Shown here in pieces: positions 1 through 8,247 of a DNA stretch of 64,000 bases. The stretch comes from Subtercola lobariae (GTDB lineage: Bacteria > Actinomycetota > Actinomycetes > Actinomycetales > Microbacteriaceae): NCBI RefSeq assembly GCF_014640255.1, contig NZ_BMGP01000002.1, forward strand, positions 62,001 through 126,000, read 5' to 3'. The notes beneath the pieces were generated by a model. It saw only the letters and a list, made by a program, of their open reading frames with translations, ran no database searches and was not told the DNA's origin. The translations under genes were made by a program, and so were the position numbers. The stretch's first letter is position 1, and every line of letters begins with the position of its first letter.

Positions 1-1693
1 CGAAGTCGCCGCGTTCGGCATCTGGCGCGGCTTCGGCTGCGGTGCTCGCTGCCATCACGTCAGAAGCCACTTTGCGCAGCAGCTCGATGATCTGCCTGCG
101 TTCTTCGTCTGTCGCCTCTGTGTCGGGCGACGCGGGCTTCAGCCACTTCACCACGGCCGACAACGTTCCACCTTGCACGATCAGGGAGAAGGCCGCCAAG
201 GCGAAGGCGATCAGCACGAGCAGCGACCTGTTCGGCGTGTTCTCCGGCAGCGTCTGAGCGGCGGCCAACGTGACGGCACCGCGCATGCCGGCCCAGACCA
301 GCACGCCGCCCTCGCGCCAGCCCAAGGGTGCGTCGAGGTAGTAGTCGATGTCGGCCAGCGTGCGAATGGTGCGCGTTCTCATCCACGCGATGCGTTTCTC
401 CGACGGCGGCTTGCGCGGTCGCCGCCGCCGCGAGCGGCCCCGGTTGAGCCGATCGTCGGGCCGCGCATACCCGACCGGAATGGCCGTGCCGGGTGTCACG
501 GCCGCGGGCACGCCAACACCACCAGCCGAACCGGGCGAGGTGGCCGAGTCGGCGGCCACTCGCAGCTGCTCGAGGGCTAAACGCCGCTGCTCCGGGTCGG
601 GGAGCCCGTCTCCTGACGGTCCGATGGCGTTCAGGGCGGCATCCCGAGCGTCGAAGCGCTGCTTCATCACGTCGAGCTGCGATTTGAAGCCCTCGCCGCG
701 CCGCGAACGGCGTCGCAAAGAGGCAAGCAGTGGAAAGATGTAGCCCGCCCGCACCGCAACCGTCAGCGCGAGAGCAAGCGCTGCGACGCCGAACGCGGCT
801 GCAACGCCGGCGTGCTCGACGCGCACCTGAGTGATGAGCCCCGAGAGCTCGAGCCCCATCACGAGAAAAATGACGCCCTCGAGCACCAGCTCGACCGTGC
901 GCCAGTTCTGGGTGTCAGAGAGCCGATGCTGCGGAGGCAGCCGCCGCGCCGCCCCGTGCCCGGTGACCAGCCCTGCCACCACCGCCGCGACCAGCCCCGA
1001 CGCCCCCAGCAGCTCGGCCGGAATCGACGCCAGAAACGGCACGGTGAACGACACCACGGTGTTCACCGTCGAGTCGCTGATCTTCGCGCGCACCCACAGG
1101 TTGAGCTGGCCGACCACTACGCCCAGAATCGACGCGATGACCACCGAATACGCGAAGGTACCCAGCACACCCCAAAGCGAAACGGATGCCGCAGCCCCCG
1201 CGATAGCCGACCGAAGCAGCACAAGCGCGGTGGCGTCGTTGAGCAGACTCTCGCCCTCGAGCACCGACACCACTCGGCCCGAGACCCCCACGCGTTTGAC
1301 GATCGACGTGGCCACGGCGTCGGTCGGGCTGACGATCGCCCCCAGCGCGATTCCCCACCAGATGCCGAGGCCCGGAATCACGAGCGCGAAGAACAGGCCG
1401 AGAATCACCGATGAGAGCACCACGAGCACCACCGAGAGGCCGCCGATCGCCGTGAGCTCGCGCCTGAAGTTCATGCTCGGCATCGACACCGACGCCGAAT
1501 ACAACAGCGGCGGCAGAACGCCGGCCAGAATCCATTCGGGGTCGACGTGGATGGTCGGGATGAACGGCAGAAAGCTCACCACGATGCCGGCCACCACCAG
1601 AATGAGCGGCGATGCCACGCGCAACCGCGGAGAAAGCAGCGACGACGCCGCAACCGCCAGCAGCGCCACCACTCCAGCGATCAGCAGAGTCAT
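1..1693 (-). CDS. Na+/H+ antiporter, CPA1 family (C-terminus beyond window edge)
   Basis: Reading leftward from ATG at 1693, the frame stays open to the window edge (about 564 codons), so the stop is not visible. The product is a polytopic membrane exchanger of the monovalent cation:proton antiporter-1 family, which exports sodium for protons at the cytoplasmic membrane. The N-terminal half carries PTDAVAT at about residues 123-129 and EGESLLNDATA at 146-156; the Asp of ND is the expected ion-binding residue. A hydrophilic Arg-rich loop at about residues 340-430 precedes a last membrane part with WAGMRGAVTLA. Length and motifs fit the family well. No operon partner is visible, since the next gene starts 42 bp upstream in the same direction with its own start. 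Family confidence is high; ion specificity is inferred. Confidence 0.9.
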   Translation of the reverse strand, partial: MTLLIAGVVALLAVAASSLLSPRLRVASPLILVVAGIVVSFLPFIPTIHVDPEWILAGVLPPLLYSASVSMPSMNFRRELTAIGGLSVVLVVLSSVILGLFFALVIPGLGIWWGIALGAIVSPTDAVATSIVKRVGVSGRVVSVLEGESLLNDATALVLLRSAIAGAAASVSLWGVLGTFAYSVVIASILGVVVGQLNLWVRAKISDSTVNTVVSFTVPFLASIPAELLGASGLVAAVVAGLVTGHGAARRLPPQHRLSDTQNWRTVELVLEGVIFLVMGLELSGLITQVRVEHAGVAAAFGVAALALALTVAVRAGYIFPLLASLRRRSRRGEGFKSQLDVMKQRFDARDAALNAIGPSGDGLPDPEQRRLALEQLRVAADSATSPGSAGGVGVPAAVTPGTAIPVGYARPDDRLNRGRSRRRRPRKPPSEKRIAWMRTRTIRTLADIDYYLDAPLGWREGGVLVWAGMRGAVTLAAAQTLPENTPNRSLLVLIAFALAAFSLIVQGGTLSAVVKWLKPASPDTEATDEERRQIIELLRKVASDVMAASTAAEAAPDAERGDF

Positions 1694-1734
1694 GGCACAT
1701 CCCCTCTGTCAGCAGCGAACCGTCACTCCCAAAT

Positions 1735-2154
1735 CTAGTGGGGTGCCGCGATGCGCAGAATGACGCGGCGAGCCGGCTTGCCACGCAGCGCGATGCGTTC
1801 GATGAGCATGAAAACGCGATACTCGAAACCGTACTTCCGTGCGAACACCGCCTCGTGCCGAGTCACCGCCTCGGGCTCACTGAGAATCTCGGCGACGCCC
1901 TGCACCGTCGGCGCTCCAGGTTTCACCGCGCCACGACGGTCACACGGGCGCAGTTCGACGCGGGCATCGTTGCGCAGACGCTTGACCTTGCCACTTTCTG
2001 CAGGGGTCGTTATCACCACGAAAGTGCCGAAACGGGCTATCCACACCGGAGTCGACACACCCACACCCGAACGCCGAAACGTGGTCAACGACACGAAGTG
2101 CGCATTGCTCAGCGAAACGGGGGTCAGGGCGCCTGGTGCCTGCGAGGGTGTCAT
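1735..2154 (-). CDS. PPOX-class F420-dependent oxidoreductase
   Basis: Small (139 aa) soluble protein of the pyridoxamine 5'-phosphate oxidase-like split-barrel fold, close to the actinobacterial F420-dependent PPOX group. The sequence shows the usual order: VSLTTFRRSG, TPVWIARFG, then KVKRLRNDARVELRPCD and an EAE-like block ending in the FMLIERIAL strand. Such enzymes use the deazaflavin F420 or a flavin to reduce small substrates, unknown here. An in-frame GTG/ATG extends the frame 20 codons upstream to 2214, but the ATG at 2154 gives the usual short N-terminus (MTPSQAPGAL) and is preferred. It stands alone between the antiporter and the DUF4190 gene. Family call is firm; substrate unknown. 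Confidence 0.8.
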   Translation of the reverse strand: MTPSQAPGALTPVSLSNAHFVSLTTFRRSGVGVSTPVWIARFGTFVVITTPAESGKVKRLRNDARVELRPCDRRGAVKPGAPTVQGVAEILSEPEAVTRHEAVFARKYGFEYRVFMLIERIALRGKPARRVILRIAAPH

Positions 2155-2218
2155 GCCAGAAACACTAGCCCGGGCATCCGTCACCCGCATAATGGCGAGA
2201 CGGATGCCCGGCACACCC

Positions 2219-2716
2219 TTACGGGCAGGTGACCGTTGTACCGTTGGTCAGCTGCACCAGCGCGCCCGAGGCTTCGCCCGAACAGACGCTGTTCACCGCG
2301 GCCACGGCTACCGTGATGGCAACGATCGTAATCACGATTCCCAGCACGAACAGCACGGCGCCGATGATGATGGCGGCGACGGCCGGGCGGTTCTTGACCC
2401 CCGCCCGACGAGACTGAACGAGGGCGATGATGCCGAGAATGACGCCGATGATGTTGAACAAGATCGCCACCACAACGGCGACGATGCCGAGCGTGCGACC
2501 GGGTACGACGCCGGGCTGGCCGGTCGGCGACGCCGCATACTCAGACGGCGCCGGCGGGGCGGCCGGAGCTGAGTACGCGGGCGGCGCAGCGGGCGGCGCG
2601 GAGGGCGCAGCCGGAGCCTCGGGGGCCGAATAGGCGGGAGCTGCCGGGGGCGGCGGCGCAACAGGCTGCTGCGCATCGGGCTCCTGCGGATCGGCCGGGC
2701 CGTTCACATCTGTCAT
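2219..2716 (-). CDS. DUF4190-type membrane protein with Pro/Ala-rich N-terminus
   Basis: About 165 residues. The first 80 are very rich in Pro, Ala and Tyr-Ser-Ala-Pro repeats and should be disordered in the cytoplasm. They are followed by two hydrophobic segments (starting at GRTLGIVAVVVAILFN and AAIIIGAVLFVLGIVIT) joined by a short basic loop with SRRAGVKN, which is the DUF4190 pattern, and then a short extracytoplasmic tail with two Cys. The start at 2716 (MTDVNG) is chosen over the longer frame to 2758 because a strong GAGGGAG ribosome-binding site lies just upstream. The function of DUF4190 proteins is unknown; they are common in actinobacterial envelopes. Confidence 0.8.
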   Translation of the reverse strand: MTDVNGPADPQEPDAQQPVAPPPPAAPAYSAPEAPAAPSAPPAAPPAYSAPAAPPAPSEYAASPTGQPGVVPGRTLGIVAVVVAILFNIIGVILGIIALVQSRRAGVKNRPAVAAIIIGAVLFVLGIVITIVAITVAVAAVNSVCSGEASGALVQLTNGTTVTCP

Positions 2717-2800
2717 TGTTTTCTCCCTCGAAAAGCAATTCGCAAAGCACTTCATCACATTCTCGTGATGAGCGAAGCCTAGCGAATGCGCACCAAGAAG

Positions 2801-2911
2801 CTAGGCCCCTTCTGAGATCTCTTCGAGAGTGCGCCCCTTCGTTCGCACACCGAACAGCATGAGAATGCCCGCGATGGCGAGCAAGAAGGCGATCAGTAGT
2901 GCTTCACGTCG
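2801..2911 (-). pseudogene. 3' remnant of an MFS metabolite/sugar transporter
   Basis: On the minus strand the stretch ending at TAG (2801-2803) reads EALLIAFLLAIAGILMLFGV followed by RTKGRTLEEISEGA, which is the last transmembrane helix and the basic/acidic C-terminal tail typical of major-facilitator sugar or metabolite transporters. The frame is closed immediately upstream by TAA near 2912, so only about 35 codons remain. It lies just downstream of the cyclase gene in the same direction, the position expected for the uptake transporter of the catabolic operon. No start or ribosome-binding site is visible. I read it as a deletion remnant. Confidence 0.65.
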
Positions 2912-2981
2912 TTAGTGGTCTGATCAGAGTGAATTTCGTGCGTTCAGTGCTGCTGCAGGATGCCCGGGGTGCTCGCCCTCC

Positions 2982-3854
2982 TTAGAACACCGCGAGCGGG
3001 TTCACGGGTATGCCCGTGGCGCCGCGCACCGGAATCGCGCCCACCGTGAAGAGAAAGCTGTACCGCGACAGGTTCGCGGCAGTTTCGGCGAGCGCAGTCA
3101 CGTTCGCGTTGTCGATCAGCGGCAACCCGAGTCGGGGCAACGCGAAGGCGTGCAGAGCCATCACGGCGCCACCCATCGGAGGCTTGTCGCCAATGTCGCT
3201 CGCGAGCACGCTGATCTCTCGCTCGCCCATCCACAACACCGCATCGAGACTCAGAAACGGCAGGGTCATCGAGAAGTCTGTGGCCAGGTTCCAGCCGCCT
3301 CGAATGACGAGGGCGTCACCCGACTCGACTCGTACACCGGCACGCTGCTCGGCGTTCTCGAGGTCTTCGCGGGTCACTTCGTGACCGTCGTCGATGCGGC
3401 CGCCCGGCGCCAGGTCGAGCAGCACGCCTCGGGTCACGATTCCGTCGATGAACGCCGTGGTCGACCCTTGACGCAGCGTTCCGCCCATCGCCACCTCGGC
3501 GAACGCGACACCGGGGTAGATCATGCCGTTCGGCGCAATGTGGCCGAGCGCATCGATGTGCGTCATCGTGGCGTGGTGCGTGTTGATGGTCAGAATGTCG
3601 ACGCTCGCCGGTGAACCGGTGTAGGCCAAGACCTGCGAAATCGCCGCCGGGGTGGGGGTCATGGTGGGCGGCCCTGGACGCCCCCCGCCCAGCACGACCG
3701 GCGTGATGGGAAACGCGAGCGATACCGTTTCACCGGTGCGGGCTTCGGTGACGCCGCGCAGGCGGGCCTCTGGCGTGATGAAGTTGAGGGTGCCGCGCTC
3801 GTCGTCGAGACCCCAGCGGCCCCAGTTGGTGGGCAGATCATCCAGTGTGCTCAT
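2982..3854 (-). CDS. Cyclase family protein (kynurenine formamidase-like fold)
   Basis: A 290-residue member of the cyclase family (PF04199), metal-dependent hydrolases related to kynurenine formamidase and isatin hydrolase. The metal-binding motif is visible as H94, H99, D101 and H105 in HATMTHIDALGH. It is the third gene of an operon-like run read leftward: monooxygenase, amidohydrolase, cyclase; its ATG overlaps the amidohydrolase stop by 4 bp (ATGA), which implies coupled translation. In this setting it probably hydrolyses a ring or amide intermediate of an aromatic or heterocyclic substrate; the exact reaction cannot be told from sequence. Complete, with no missing motif. Confidence 0.85.
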   Translation of the reverse strand: MSTLDDLPTNWGRWGLDDERGTLNFITPEARLRGVTEARTGETVSLAFPITPVVLGGGRPGPPTMTPTPAAISQVLAYTGSPASVDILTINTHHATMTHIDALGHIAPNGMIYPGVAFAEVAMGGTLRQGSTTAFIDGIVTRGVLLDLAPGGRIDDGHEVTREDLENAEQRAGVRVESGDALVIRGGWNLATDFSMTLPFLSLDAVLWMGEREISVLASDIGDKPPMGGAVMALHAFALPRLGLPLIDNANVTALAETAANLSRYSFLFTVGAIPVRGATGIPVNPLAVF

Positions 3855-4765
3855 GAGTTGTTTCCTAGCCTGGTGAAGAGTGATTGAGCGTTCTGACGAT
3901 CGACGGCGGCGCGTAGGTCATCGCTGACCCCATAGTCATCCCACCGGTCGGTGAACTTCGCGGTGATACCCGGCCTGATTTCGTAGGGCCAGTCGGTTCC
4001 GAACGTCACGTGGGCCGGGTCGGCGAACGCGAAGAGCGAGGGCAGCGCGAACGGGCCGCTGGTGAGCGCGGTGTCGAAGTAGAACTTCTGCAGCAGGTCG
4101 ACGGTGGGTTCTTCGTCTGCGGTCGGTGAAAGGCCGGCCGAGATGCGATTGGCCGCGTACGGCAGAAAGCCGCCGCCGTGCCCCAGAATGAACTTCACGT
4201 TCGCAAACCGGGTGTGGTAGCCGTTTTTCGTGATGTTGGTCGCCGCGCGCGTGGTCTCGGCCAAGAAGTCGACGATACCCGGCGAAATACCGGGCACCAT
4301 CGGTGCAGGCAGGGCGGTCGGATGCACGAAGACGACCGCATTGCGTTCGTTCAGCACCTCGAACAACGCATCGAACTCGGGGGCGCCGAGGTAGATGCCG
4401 TCGTGGTTCGAGCTCAGCACAATGCCGTCGGCGTGCAATTCGTCGAGGGCGTAGGTCGCCTCGGCGATGGCCGCATCGACGTCGGGCAGCAACAGCGTTG
4501 CGAAGAAGCCGAAGTGCGCCGGGTCGTCACGCAGCAGCTCTGCGCAGAACTCGTTCACCTCACGGGCGATGGTGGTGTCGAGCGTGACGCCCGGGGCCGA
4601 CACCGAGAGAATTCCGGTGTCGACGCCGATGCGGCCGAATGCTTCGAGAGCCGCGTCTTTGCTCCAGGGCACAATCGGGCCCCGGTAGGCCGGGTTCGAC
4701 TGCAGCCACTCGGAGTAGACCGGCGGAACAACGTGGGTGTGGGTGTCTATACGGTGAGTAGTCAT
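3851..4765 (-). CDS. Amidohydrolase family protein, ACMSD-like decarboxylase/hydrolase
   Basis: 304 residues, amidohydrolase_2 family, the group of 2-amino-3-carboxymuconate-6-semialdehyde decarboxylase (ACMSD) and related decarboxylases. Expected metal and catalytic residues are visible: HxH at H9/H11 in DTHTH, H148 in VFVHPT, H196 in LGHGGG and D258 in FGTDWPY. Enzymes of this group decarboxylate or hydrolyse aromatic-ring cleavage products. The gene lies 12 bp downstream of the monooxygenase gene and overlaps the cyclase gene by 4 bp, so all three are likely one transcript. A second homologue is at 21624-22577. The substrate is unknown. Confidence 0.85.
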   Translation of the reverse strand: MTTHRIDTHTHVVPPVYSEWLQSNPAYRGPIVPWSKDAALEAFGRIGVDTGILSVSAPGVTLDTTIAREVNEFCAELLRDDPAHFGFFATLLLPDVDAAIAEATYALDELHADGIVLSSNHDGIYLGAPEFDALFEVLNERNAVVFVHPTALPAPMVPGISPGIVDFLAETTRAATNITKNGYHTRFANVKFILGHGGGFLPYAANRISAGLSPTADEEPTVDLLQKFYFDTALTSGPFALPSLFAFADPAHVTFGTDWPYEIRPGITAKFTDRWDDYGVSDDLRAAVDRQNAQSLFTRLGNNS

Positions 4766-4777
4766 AGCGCCAGTCTC

Positions 4778-5980
4778 CTAGACGAAGAACATTGCCGGGT
4801 CGGGCATGTTCGCGCGGCCGAGCAGAATCTGCCCCGCTCGGGTCTGCATGGCGTCTTCGTCGATGGTCACGTGCGTCAGCGCGGTGGCGATGTCGTGCAT
4901 GAATCGCTGAGTGATGTCTTCTGACTTGAACACCGCCGTACCAGACCCGCGAACGACCAGCACCACGGCATCCCACGCGGCTTTCGAGAGGCTCAGGCAG
5001 TCGAGCTTGAGGTTCGCCCGAAGCTCTGCCGTCTTGTCTTCAGTGCTCTCGCGGTTCGCCTGCACCGACAGTTCGACCGCGTTTGCCAGCACGGTCTGAG
5101 CCACACGCAACAGCGAAATGGCGCGGGCGTACCGCAGCTGGGCGGCAACAGTCTCAGCCTGAACCTCGGGCGGCGTGAGCAGTGAACGGCGGGTGTCGAG
5201 TCGCAGACGGTACTCCTCGAGAACGGTCTCGGCCGCGCCGACGATGATGGTCGGAAAGATGAACAGCAAGAAGTCCCCGAGCATGTAGGTGTACATCTCT
5301 TCGGGGTGCACCCGCTCTTCGGGGCTTCGACGGTGGTTGAACGCGTCGAACTTGTCGACCATGTATTCGGGCACAAAAACGTCGTCGAGCTTGAGGTTGT
5401 TGCTGCCCGTGCCCTGCATGCCTGACATGAACCAGGTGTCGATGATCTCGATCTCGGCGACCGGCACCATGAAAACGGAAGCCTCGTGCTCGCCGTCGAT
5501 GATAGCCGGCACCTGGGCGTAGTCGGCGTTCATCACGCCGCTCGCGTAGCTCCACGCGCCGGTGACTCTGAAACCACCGTCAACGGGTACGGCGCGGCCA
5601 GGCGGCCGGCCGACGGCGGCGATCTTCGGAATCTTTCCGTCAGCGAACATCACCTCGCGCGCCTTCTCTGGGTACTGCGCGGCGATCCACGCGTGGGCGG
5701 TGAAGAAGCCGAGCGTCCAGGCAGCAGACATATCGGCTCGGGCGAGCGTACGGAGTAATTCCACGTATTCGGGCACGCCGCCGCCCGCCCCGCCCAGTGA
5801 AACCGGTGTGATGAGCCGGAAGAGGCCGGCAGCCTCAGCTTCATCGATCGTGACCTGGGGCAGATGCCGCAACCGGGCGGTTTCGAACAGCCGCTCTCGA
5901 AGCCCTGGAACAAGCTCGCGCGCCCGTTCCAGAATCTCGTCGGTACTCGGCACGGTAGACACACTCGCGATGGAATTCAT
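4778..5980 (-). CDS. Acyl-CoA dehydrogenase-fold flavin monooxygenase (HsaA/DszC-like group D)
   Basis: 400 residues with the acyl-CoA dehydrogenase fold: helical N-terminal domain (about 1-120), central beta domain (about 125-230, with VTGAWSYASGV and MQGTGSNNLKLDDVFVP) and C-terminal helical domain. The sequence resembles the reduced-flavin-dependent monooxygenases of the HsaA, HpaB-like and DszC groups more than true acyl-CoA dehydrogenases; no clear catalytic-base Glu could be placed by eye. It should oxygenate an aromatic or heteroaromatic substrate using FMNH2 or FADH2 from a separate reductase, but no reductase gene is next to it. First gene of the catabolic operon; a palindrome (5996-6011) lies just upstream of its ATG. 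Confidence 0.75.
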   Translation of the reverse strand: MNSIASVSTVPSTDEILERARELVPGLRERLFETARLRHLPQVTIDEAEAAGLFRLITPVSLGGAGGGVPEYVELLRTLARADMSAAWTLGFFTAHAWIAAQYPEKAREVMFADGKIPKIAAVGRPPGRAVPVDGGFRVTGAWSYASGVMNADYAQVPAIIDGEHEASVFMVPVAEIEIIDTWFMSGMQGTGSNNLKLDDVFVPEYMVDKFDAFNHRRSPEERVHPEEMYTYMLGDFLLFIFPTIIVGAAETVLEEYRLRLDTRRSLLTPPEVQAETVAAQLRYARAISLLRVAQTVLANAVELSVQANRESTEDKTAELRANLKLDCLSLSKAAWDAVVLVVRGSGTAVFKSEDITQRFMHDIATALTHVTIDEDAMQTRAGQILLGRANMPDPAMFFV

Positions 5981-5995
5981 CGTTGCTCCTAAACA

Positions 5996-6024
5996 CTGTC
6001 AACCTTGACAGACTATTTTGACAG
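5996..6024. promoter_or_regulatory. Candidate operator upstream of the catabolic operon
   Basis: A perfect inverted repeat CTGTCA-acct-TGACAG (5996-6011) is followed 7 bp later by a third copy TGACAG (6019-6024). It begins 15 bp upstream of the monooxygenase ATG, where a repressor or activator could control the operon. The protein that binds it is unknown; the AraC-like regulator that once stood on the other side is broken. Confidence 0.4.
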
Positions 6025-6110
6025 GGCCGACGCTAGCAGACCTGGGGTCGCCGCACAACGAACGGTGGTGAATCTGTGAGCATCGACACGAGTGATATCT
6101 CAAATTATCA

Positions 6111-6145
6111 ATAATCGTTTGATATTCGACAATATTTGCGATTAT
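6111..6145. promoter_or_regulatory. AT-rich divergent promoter region with inverted repeat
   Basis: In an otherwise GC-rich genome, 6092-6147 is strikingly AT-rich. It contains a perfect 7-bp inverted repeat ATAATCG (6111-6117) / CGATTAT (6139-6145), and TCAAA / TTTGA arms around it. It sits between the divergent monooxygenase operon and the SnoaL remnant, so it probably held the promoters of both. Confidence 0.4.
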
Positions 6146-6216
6146 CGTGTGCCTGGGTCGCCGACGCTCCCCCTCGAGCGCTCGTGCAGATCACATCCAA
6201 CCGGCAAGGGAGCCGA

Positions 6217-6608
6217 ATGAACGACATTTCTGAAGTCACCCAGCTCGTACTTCGCGAGCGGCAGGCCCGAGATCGAGGCTGGTGGGGCCAGCTCGCCGAG
6301 TGTTACGCCGACGATTCTCATGTGAAAGTCAGCTGGTTCGACGGCAACGGCGCCGACTTTGTGACCGAGTCGACTGCATCTATCAGTTCGACACCCTCGT
6401 TCCCGTGGTTGCAGGCGATACCTTCGATCTGAACCGCGACGAACTCGCGAAATATCGCCCGGCGTACCGCTTTCTCGCGTACGCCCAAGCCTCGGCGGGG
6501 CAAACGCCTCGCGACGACCTCTATGGCGACGATCAACCCGAGCAGCTAGCTCGGCTGTACGAAGAACTATTCGGCTGGCTCGGGCTGCCCGTGCCGAAGG
6601 GAAACTGA
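6217..6608 (+). pseudogene. SnoaL/NTF2-like protein, internally deleted and frameshifted
   Basis: ATG at 6217 opens a normal SnoaL_4-type N-terminus (MNDISEVTQLVLRERQARD, then a WFDGNGADFV block) that stops making sense at about 6370. In the next frame the C-terminus continues as DCIYQFDTLVP and ends with DDQPEQLARLYEELFGWLG at 6608. A normal protein of this group has about 60-70 more residues between the two parts, so the gene seems to carry an internal deletion of roughly 200 bp that also shifts the frame. SnoaL-like proteins often accompany aromatic monooxygenases as small hydratases or hydroxylase-like partners. It is divergent from the monooxygenase operon. Confidence 0.7.
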
Positions 6609-6639
6609 CAGTCGATTTATGACCCTTGCACGCACACCA

Positions 6640-7020
6640 TTCTGGCCGACGGAGTCACCACCTCGTCGATCGTAGCGATGTCTCTGCCCCGTGAACTCGT
6701 CACCCAACAGGGAGCCGGCGTTCCACTGAGTCCGGCGGTTGTGCGCGCGGCCACATGGCCGAACCTTCGCTGTCGTTTCTTTCAGACATCGTGAACACCC
6801 TGCAGATCGGCGAGCTCGACGACGAACCCGCGACCACAGTCATCCGCCAGTTGCTGGCCGGAATGGTCATCGAGCGCGATGGCTTTCAGATGGACTCGGA
6901 AGGCCTGGCACCGGGTTCGGCGATGCGCAGAGCCTGCGTCGCGCGCTTCGCAGTACCCGCGGCGTCACTCCGCGTGAGCTGCGTGACGCTCAGGCGAGTG
7001 CCGACTCGTGGCCTTTCTCA
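6640..7020 (+). pseudogene. AraC-family regulator remnant (at least two frame breaks)
   Basis: Three plus-strand frames hold pieces of one AraC-like protein: LPRELVTQQGAGVPLSPAV near 6690-6745, then PSLSFLSDIVNTLQIGE through VIRQLLAGMVIERDGF near 6770-6900, then GFGDAQSLRRALRSTRGVTP with RELRDA near 6917-7006. The last piece matches the second helix-turn-helix of AraC proteins, while the first DNA-binding helix-turn-helix seems deleted. Its place beside the SnoaL remnant and catabolic operon suggests it was the operon activator. The 3' end overlaps the convergent Old Yellow Enzyme gene by about 30 bp. Assignment rests on eye alignment only. Confidence 0.55.
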
Positions 7021-8141
7021 TAGGCGCGAATCTCGCCGAGGCGGTTCGTGCGCACCTTTTCGGTGAACTCGGGGTCAGACAGCACAGCCCGGCCGAGCGC
7101 CACGAGATCGAATTCGCCACGCTCGAACAGCTCGAGCAGCGGGGCGATGCTCAACGTCTGCTGGGCTTCGTCACCGGTCTCCATAAATGCCCCCGGCACG
7201 CCCACCGATCCGAGCGCAATCGTCGGCAGCCCCGTGAGCTGCTTGGTCCAGCCGGCCAAGGTGCGGTCGGAACCCTCGAACTCGGGCAGCCAGTAGCGCC
7301 GGGTTGAGGCGTGCAGCATCGTCACTCCCGCATCGACCAGCGGCGCCAGAATCTGCTCGAGCTGCTGCGGCGTTTCGGCGATGCGGGCATCGTATTGCCC
7401 GCCCTTCCACTGCGAGAACCGAAAGTCGATGGGAAACGCGTCGCCGACCTCGCCGCGAATGGCCTCAATGACGTCGGCCGCGAGTCGCGAGCGGCCCGAG
7501 ATCTCCGCCCCGAACCGGTCAGAGCGGCGGTTGGTTTTCGCCCAGAGAAACTGGTCGAGCAGGTACCCGTGAGCCCCGTGCAACTCGACGCCATCGAAGC
7601 CGAGCCGCTGAGCATCCCGAGCCGCGCGAGCGAACGAGGCGATGATGTCGTCGATGTCTTTCGTGGTAGCGGCCTGGCCACGTTCTTTGCCGGTCGCGCC
7701 GAGGCCCGAGGGGCTGATGATGGGCGCATTGGGATTCAGCTCGGCTGTTTCTGAGCGGGTGACGCCGAGGTGCCAGAGTTGCGGAAAGATCTTTCCGCCG
7801 GCAGCGTGAACCCTATCGACCACGTTCTGCCAGCCGGCGAGCGCGTTTTCGCCGTAGAACGTGGGTATGCGGTCGCTCGACCCGGCCGACGGATGATCGA
7901 TGTAGGTGCCCTCGGTCACGATCAGCCCGAGGTACGGAGCCCGGCGAGCGTAGTACTCGGCCACGTCATCACCCGGCACGCCGTTCGGCGAGAAGGCCCT
8001 GGTCATGGGCGCCATCACGAACCGGTTCGACAGCGCGAGATCGCCAAAACGCAACGGGGCGAACAACGGCGACGCGTCAGTGTCGTCGAGGAGCGTCTGG
8101 GTCAGCGGTTCAGCCTCGAGGGCCGGGTTCGTTGTGGTCAT
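6990..8141 (-). CDS. Old Yellow Enzyme family NADH:flavin oxidoreductase (alkene reductase)
   Basis: About 383 residues, an FMN-binding TIM barrel of the Old Yellow Enzyme family. Visible features are RFVMAPMTRAF near the N-terminus, FPQLWHLG, the catalytic HGAH pair (about residues 188-191) in ELHGAHGYLLDQFLW, and the phosphate-binding VALGRAVLSDPEF near the C-terminus. These enzymes reduce activated C=C bonds of enones, enoates and nitro compounds with NAD(P)H. ATG at 8141 (MTTTNP) is preferred to 8156. It is downstream of the cysteine desulfhydrase-like gene in the same direction with a 106-bp gap, so joint transcription is possible but not required. Confidence 0.9.
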   Translation of the reverse strand: MTTTNPALEAEPLTQTLLDDTDASPLFAPLRFGDLALSNRFVMAPMTRAFSPNGVPGDDVAEYYARRAPYLGLIVTEGTYIDHPSAGSSDRIPTFYGENALAGWQNVVDRVHAAGGKIFPQLWHLGVTRSETAELNPNAPIISPSGLGATGKERGQAATTKDIDDIIASFARAARDAQRLGFDGVELHGAHGYLLDQFLWAKTNRRSDRFGAEISGRSRLAADVIEAIRGEVGDAFPIDFRFSQWKGGQYDARIAETPQQLEQILAPLVDAGVTMLHASTRRYWLPEFEGSDRTLAGWTKQLTGLPTIALGSVGVPGAFMETGDEAQQTLSIAPLLELFERGEFDLVALGRAVLSDPEFTEKVRTNRLGEIRAYEKGHESALA

Positions 8142-8247
8142 CTTGGTTCGAACCACCGAGCGCTCGGGAAGATTCCCCGGCCGCGTCGGCCTAGGACGTC
8201 GGCTCGCGAAGTCTGCCCGCGAAGCGTGGCCGCGTCGGCCTGCGAGG

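Noticed and set aside
915-1784. 289-codon minus-strand frame
   Set aside because: Overlaps the antiporter in another frame and is Arg/Gly-rich; the antiporter frame has all motifs.
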